From assembly GCA_002494645.1 (NCBI GenBank), contig DACE01000008.1, forward strand, positions 1 to 32,794: 32,794 bases of DNA, written 5' to 3'. Both the position numbers and the translations under genes were made by a program. How positions within the stretch are numbered: position 1 is the first letter of the stretch; each line of letters opens with the position of its first letter. This DNA is from Euryarchaeota archaeon UBA256 (lineage in GTDB: Archaea; Thermoplasmatota; Poseidoniia; Poseidoniales; Poseidoniaceae). This document shows positions 30,368-32,794 of the stretch, in pieces. The notes below the pieces were generated by a model, which was not told where the DNA came from, searched no databases, and worked only from the letters and a program-made list of their open reading frames with translations.

Positions 30368-32794
30368 ATGCGAAGCACCTCCTACGCGACTGCATTGATT
30401 TTGACCGCACTCCTCTTCGTGAGCGTCATCGGGACAGCAACCATCCAACAGCCCGTCGGCTTACCCGTACTACACGAAGACATTGAGGCATCGCAGACCT
30501 CTGGTCGCTCAACTTCTCCAGAGGTATTCCTAGCAAGCGGAGGCTCGAGCACGCATGACGAATTCTCTGGCTCAATCGAAGCCGCAGATAACGGATATTT
30601 CGTGGCCGGAGACTTCAATTCCTCAGCACAAACCATCACCTTTGGAACGCAATCACTCCAAGCCACTTCGCCGTTTAGCAACGGCAATGAGTTTTATCTT
30701 GCATCCGCCGACAACAGCGGAAGTTGGAATTATCTCGTTGGTGCCGACCATTCACAGGGAGGAGTTTCCTTCCTCTCAGATGTGGACTCCAATGCGGGTA
30801 TGCCGATTGTTGCTGGTTACATGTACGGCCCAATTAGTTTCGGACAAACTACGCTCACAACGTCCGTTCAGTTTGACGGTTTCATAGCATCGGCAGATCC
30901 TACTGGAAACTGGATGTGGGCAAAAGGCTTCCAAACACTTCCCAATTCTTCAACCGACAAAAGCATACCACAAGCCATTGTCATTGACGGGTTTGGCGAC
31001 GTAGTGGTCGCTGGATACTTTTCAGGTGAAACAGATTTTGGTGGAACCACCATCAACGTTTCAAATCAAGAAATATTCGTCGCCAAACTTGACGGTATGA
31101 ATGGTGCGCTCAAGTGGGCAGTCAGCGGTGGTGGAATTGGTGCACAATCTGTCACCGATGTCATCATTGATGGTAACGGCGACATCCATGTCTCGGGCCT
31201 TACCCAGAATAATGTCCTCTTTGGCACCAATAGTTACAGTCTCGTAGGGACTCAAGATTCCTTTATTGTCAAACTCTCAAGCACGGGTTCCTTCCAAAGC
31301 ATCACTGGATACGGCATCCCAAATCAAGCTGTTTCCGTGTCAAATTTGGCCCTTGACAGTAACGGAAATCTCTACGTGGGAGGGTCCTTTGAAGGCACCA
31401 TGGCCAAAAATGGATGGTCCATTACCGCCAACAAAGGCGGGGCTGACCTCTTCTTCATCAAGGAAGGAGCCACGCCATCCAATCAATGGGCTGCAACCGG
31501 AGGTTCAAGTTCAGGTGACAGCCTCGCAGGTATGGAAGTCACCTCCCGTGGTGAAATCATCCTCTCATCCTTCTTCCTCGATGGCACATTCAGCGGTGGC
31601 ACAAAATCGGTGACTGGCACCGGTAGCAGTTGGGCGAATTTGAACGCTGACGTTCTCGTTGGGGGACTCAGCAGTTCTGGCAGTTGGGCCTGGCTTGATG
31701 TTACTGGTAGCACAAGTCTCGAAGTTGGGTGGGACCTTGCGGTCAATTCTTCCGACATTGCCACGGTGATTGGGTCCTTCGCTGGACCGAGTCCTGCAAC
31801 GATTACAAAGGATAGCACTACCGTCACCAGTACGGGTGGGTGGGATGTCTTCGTCTGGGCGATGGACCCGTCAAAAAAGACCGACAGCGATGCTGATGGC
31901 ATTCCTGATGTGAGTGATAATTGCCCCAATGTGGTGAACCCCGGCCAAGGAAATACCGATGGCGACAATCAAGGCGATGCATGCGACTCCGACGATGACA
32001 ACGATGGCATTACCGATAATTCCCCCGATGATTGTCCCAGAGGAGGGCAAGCCAATTGGGCCTCCACTCAAGATTTCAACGACCCTGCCAATTCAAGCGA
32101 TTGGGACCGAGATGGTTGCCAAGACAGTTCTGAAGACGACGACATGGACAACGACGGCATATCAAACGACGTCGACTCTTGCCCTCGTTCTGATTACCAA
32201 CCACCTCGTCCAACGTGGCAATCGGACACGGTCACAGATGTTGATGGCGACGGTTGCCGTGACTCCGATGAAGATGAAGATGATGACGGCGACGGTTTCG
32301 CTGATGTCAGTGATGATTGCCCGACTACAGTAGGCACCTCAACCCTCGGTGAGGAAGGCTGCCTTGACAGTGACGGTGACGCATGGTCGGATAACTTCGA
32401 TGATTGCCCGAATCAAGCAGGTAATTCAACACTGGGTGGCAAGAATGCATGTCCCGATCAAGACGGAGACGGTTGGGCTGACGATGATGATGCATTTGTA
32501 AACGAGCCCAGCCAATGGAGTGATTCTGACGGGGACGGCTATGGAGACAACCCCGAAGGCATCACCCCCGATGATTGTCCCTCTGTTTCTGGCACATCTA
32601 CCCTCGACCGAATGGGCTGCCTTGACAGCGATGGAGACGGCTATTCAGATACCGATTCAATGTGGTCTGCCGAGGATGGCGGTGATGCGTTCAGAGAAGA
32701 CCCAACACAATGGTCAGACTTTGATGAAGATGGCTTTGGTGATAACTGGGGCAACCAGACATGGGATGATCGCAATCCATCATGGCCAGGAGAA
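30368..32794 (+). CDS. Large secreted protein: seven propeller-like repeats then thrombospondin type 3 (calcium) repeats, partial
   Basis: The frame is open from ATG 30368 to the window end (809 codons) with no stop, so the C-terminus is missing. Residues about 5-25 are a signal sequence. Residues about 70-500 hold seven repeats of roughly 50-60 residues, each with a pattern like G-x-hydrophobic-x-V-x-G-x-F, then FG, then a hydrophobic VxKL-type strand and a GxW-type end (for example VVVAGYFSGETDFGG and LYVGGSFEGTMAKNG). This fits a seven-bladed beta-propeller of the SBBP kind. From about residue 505 the sequence becomes repeats rich in DxDxDG and DDCP/DNCP with paired Cys, typical of thrombospondin type 3 calcium-binding stalks. 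It is probably a cell-surface adhesin or substrate-binding protein stabilised by calcium. Its ligand is unknown. Confidence 0.85.
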   Translation, partial: MRSTSYATALILTALLFVSVIGTATIQQPVGLPVLHEDIEASQTSGRSTSPEVFLASGGSSTHDEFSGSIEAADNGYFVAGDFNSSAQTITFGTQSLQATSPFSNGNEFYLASADNSGSWNYLVGADHSQGGVSFLSDVDSNAGMPIVAGYMYGPISFGQTTLTTSVQFDGFIASADPTGNWMWAKGFQTLPNSSTDKSIPQAIVIDGFGDVVVAGYFSGETDFGGTTINVSNQEIFVAKLDGMNGALKWAVSGGGIGAQSVTDVIIDGNGDIHVSGLTQNNVLFGTNSYSLVGTQDSFIVKLSSTGSFQSITGYGIPNQAVSVSNLALDSNGNLYVGGSFEGTMAKNGWSITANKGGADLFFIKEGATPSNQWAATGGSSSGDSLAGMEVTSRGEIILSSFFLDGTFSGGTKSVTGTGSSWANLNADVLVGGLSSSGSWAWLDVTGSTSLEVGWDLAVNSSDIATVIGSFAGPSPATITKDSTTVTSTGGWDVFVWAMDPSKKTDSDADGIPDVSDNCPNVVNPGQGNTDGDNQGDACDSDDDNDGITDNSPDDCPRGGQANWASTQDFNDPANSSDWDRDGCQDSSEDDDMDNDGISNDVDSCPRSDYQPPRPTWQSDTVTDVDGDGCRDSDEDEDDDGDGFADVSDDCPTTVGTSTLGEEGCLDSDGDAWSDNFDDCPNQAGNSTLGGKNACPDQDGDGWADDDDAFVNEPSQWSDSDGDGYGDNPEGITPDDCPSVSGTSTLDRMGCLDSDGDGYSDTDSMWSAEDGGDAFREDPTQWSDFDEDGFGDNWGNQTWDDRNPSWPGE

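Noticed and set aside
31885..32794. DNA tandem repeat or CRISPR-like array in the repeated GATGATTG(C/T)CC region
   Set aside because: The similarity follows the amino acid repeat (DDCP and DxDGDG) inside an open reading frame with variable spacing. No direct repeats with unique spacers exist.
1..32794. Insertion sequences, prophage or integrase-associated islands
   Set aside because: No transposase, integrase or phage gene was recognised in any frame, and there are no flanking terminal repeats or interrupted tRNA.

Overview
The window looks like a piece of an aerobic marine euryarchaeon of the Thermoplasmatota, most likely Marine Group II (Poseidoniales) or a close relative. This is inference from gene content, since no database search was possible. 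The archaeal signals are an RNA polymerase operon in the order rpoH-rpoB-rpoA1-rpoA2-rpl30e, with the largest subunit split into A' and A'' and subunit B unsplit, a Pop5-like RNase P subunit, and a box-A-like promoter placed for a leaderless transcript. Long secreted proteins with calcium-binding repeats, a Rieske/cytochrome b complex and a bacterial-type glutamate-cysteine ligase fit a surface-ocean heterotroph. Coding density is very high: no stretch over 300 bases lacks a gene.

Layout. Positions 1-1803 (minus strand) hold a secreted LpqC-type esterase, cut by the window edge, and a membrane-anchored PKD protein. Positions 1907-3885 (plus) hold the B12-binding subunit of methylmalonyl-CoA mutase, its MeaB chaperone GTPase and a dolichol-kinase-like membrane protein. 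After a 36-residue membrane micropeptide, 4129-9478 (plus) carries asnB, a GshA-type glutamate-cysteine ligase, a saccharopine-dehydrogenase-like enzyme, a membrane protein, a two-cluster ferredoxin and a two-helix membrane protein. Convergent to these, 15323-9481 (minus) is one tight operon for an unusual Rieske/cytochrome b complex: an anchor-V-like protein with a C-x-C-H motif, a small membrane protein, a Rieske protein, a b6-type cytochrome b N-terminal half, and a 936-residue fusion of the cytochrome b C-terminal half, an extracytoplasmic domain and an HdrD-like iron-sulfur module.

Positions 15454-16770 (plus) encode a TPR protein and a minimal FtsZ-family GTPase, followed on the minus strand by a large multi-pass membrane protein. 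Positions 18186-19170 (plus) encode the Pop5-like protein and a two-helix membrane protein. A methyltransferase-biotin ligase fusion lies at 19159-20637 (minus). From 20810 a tRNA-Lys(TTT) precedes the RNA polymerase operon (20934-30311). The window ends inside a long secreted protein that looks like a seven-bladed propeller followed by thrombospondin type 3 repeats.

The most striking points are the quinol-oxidising complex fused to an HdrD module, which suggests a direct route between a quinol:Rieske complex and a CCG-domain iron-sulfur protein, and the remodelled RNA polymerase. In the polymerase, one N-terminal module is present on both RpoH and RpoA2, RpoA1 carries a Cys-pair-containing insertion near the active site, and two normally conserved zinc sites have lost cysteines.
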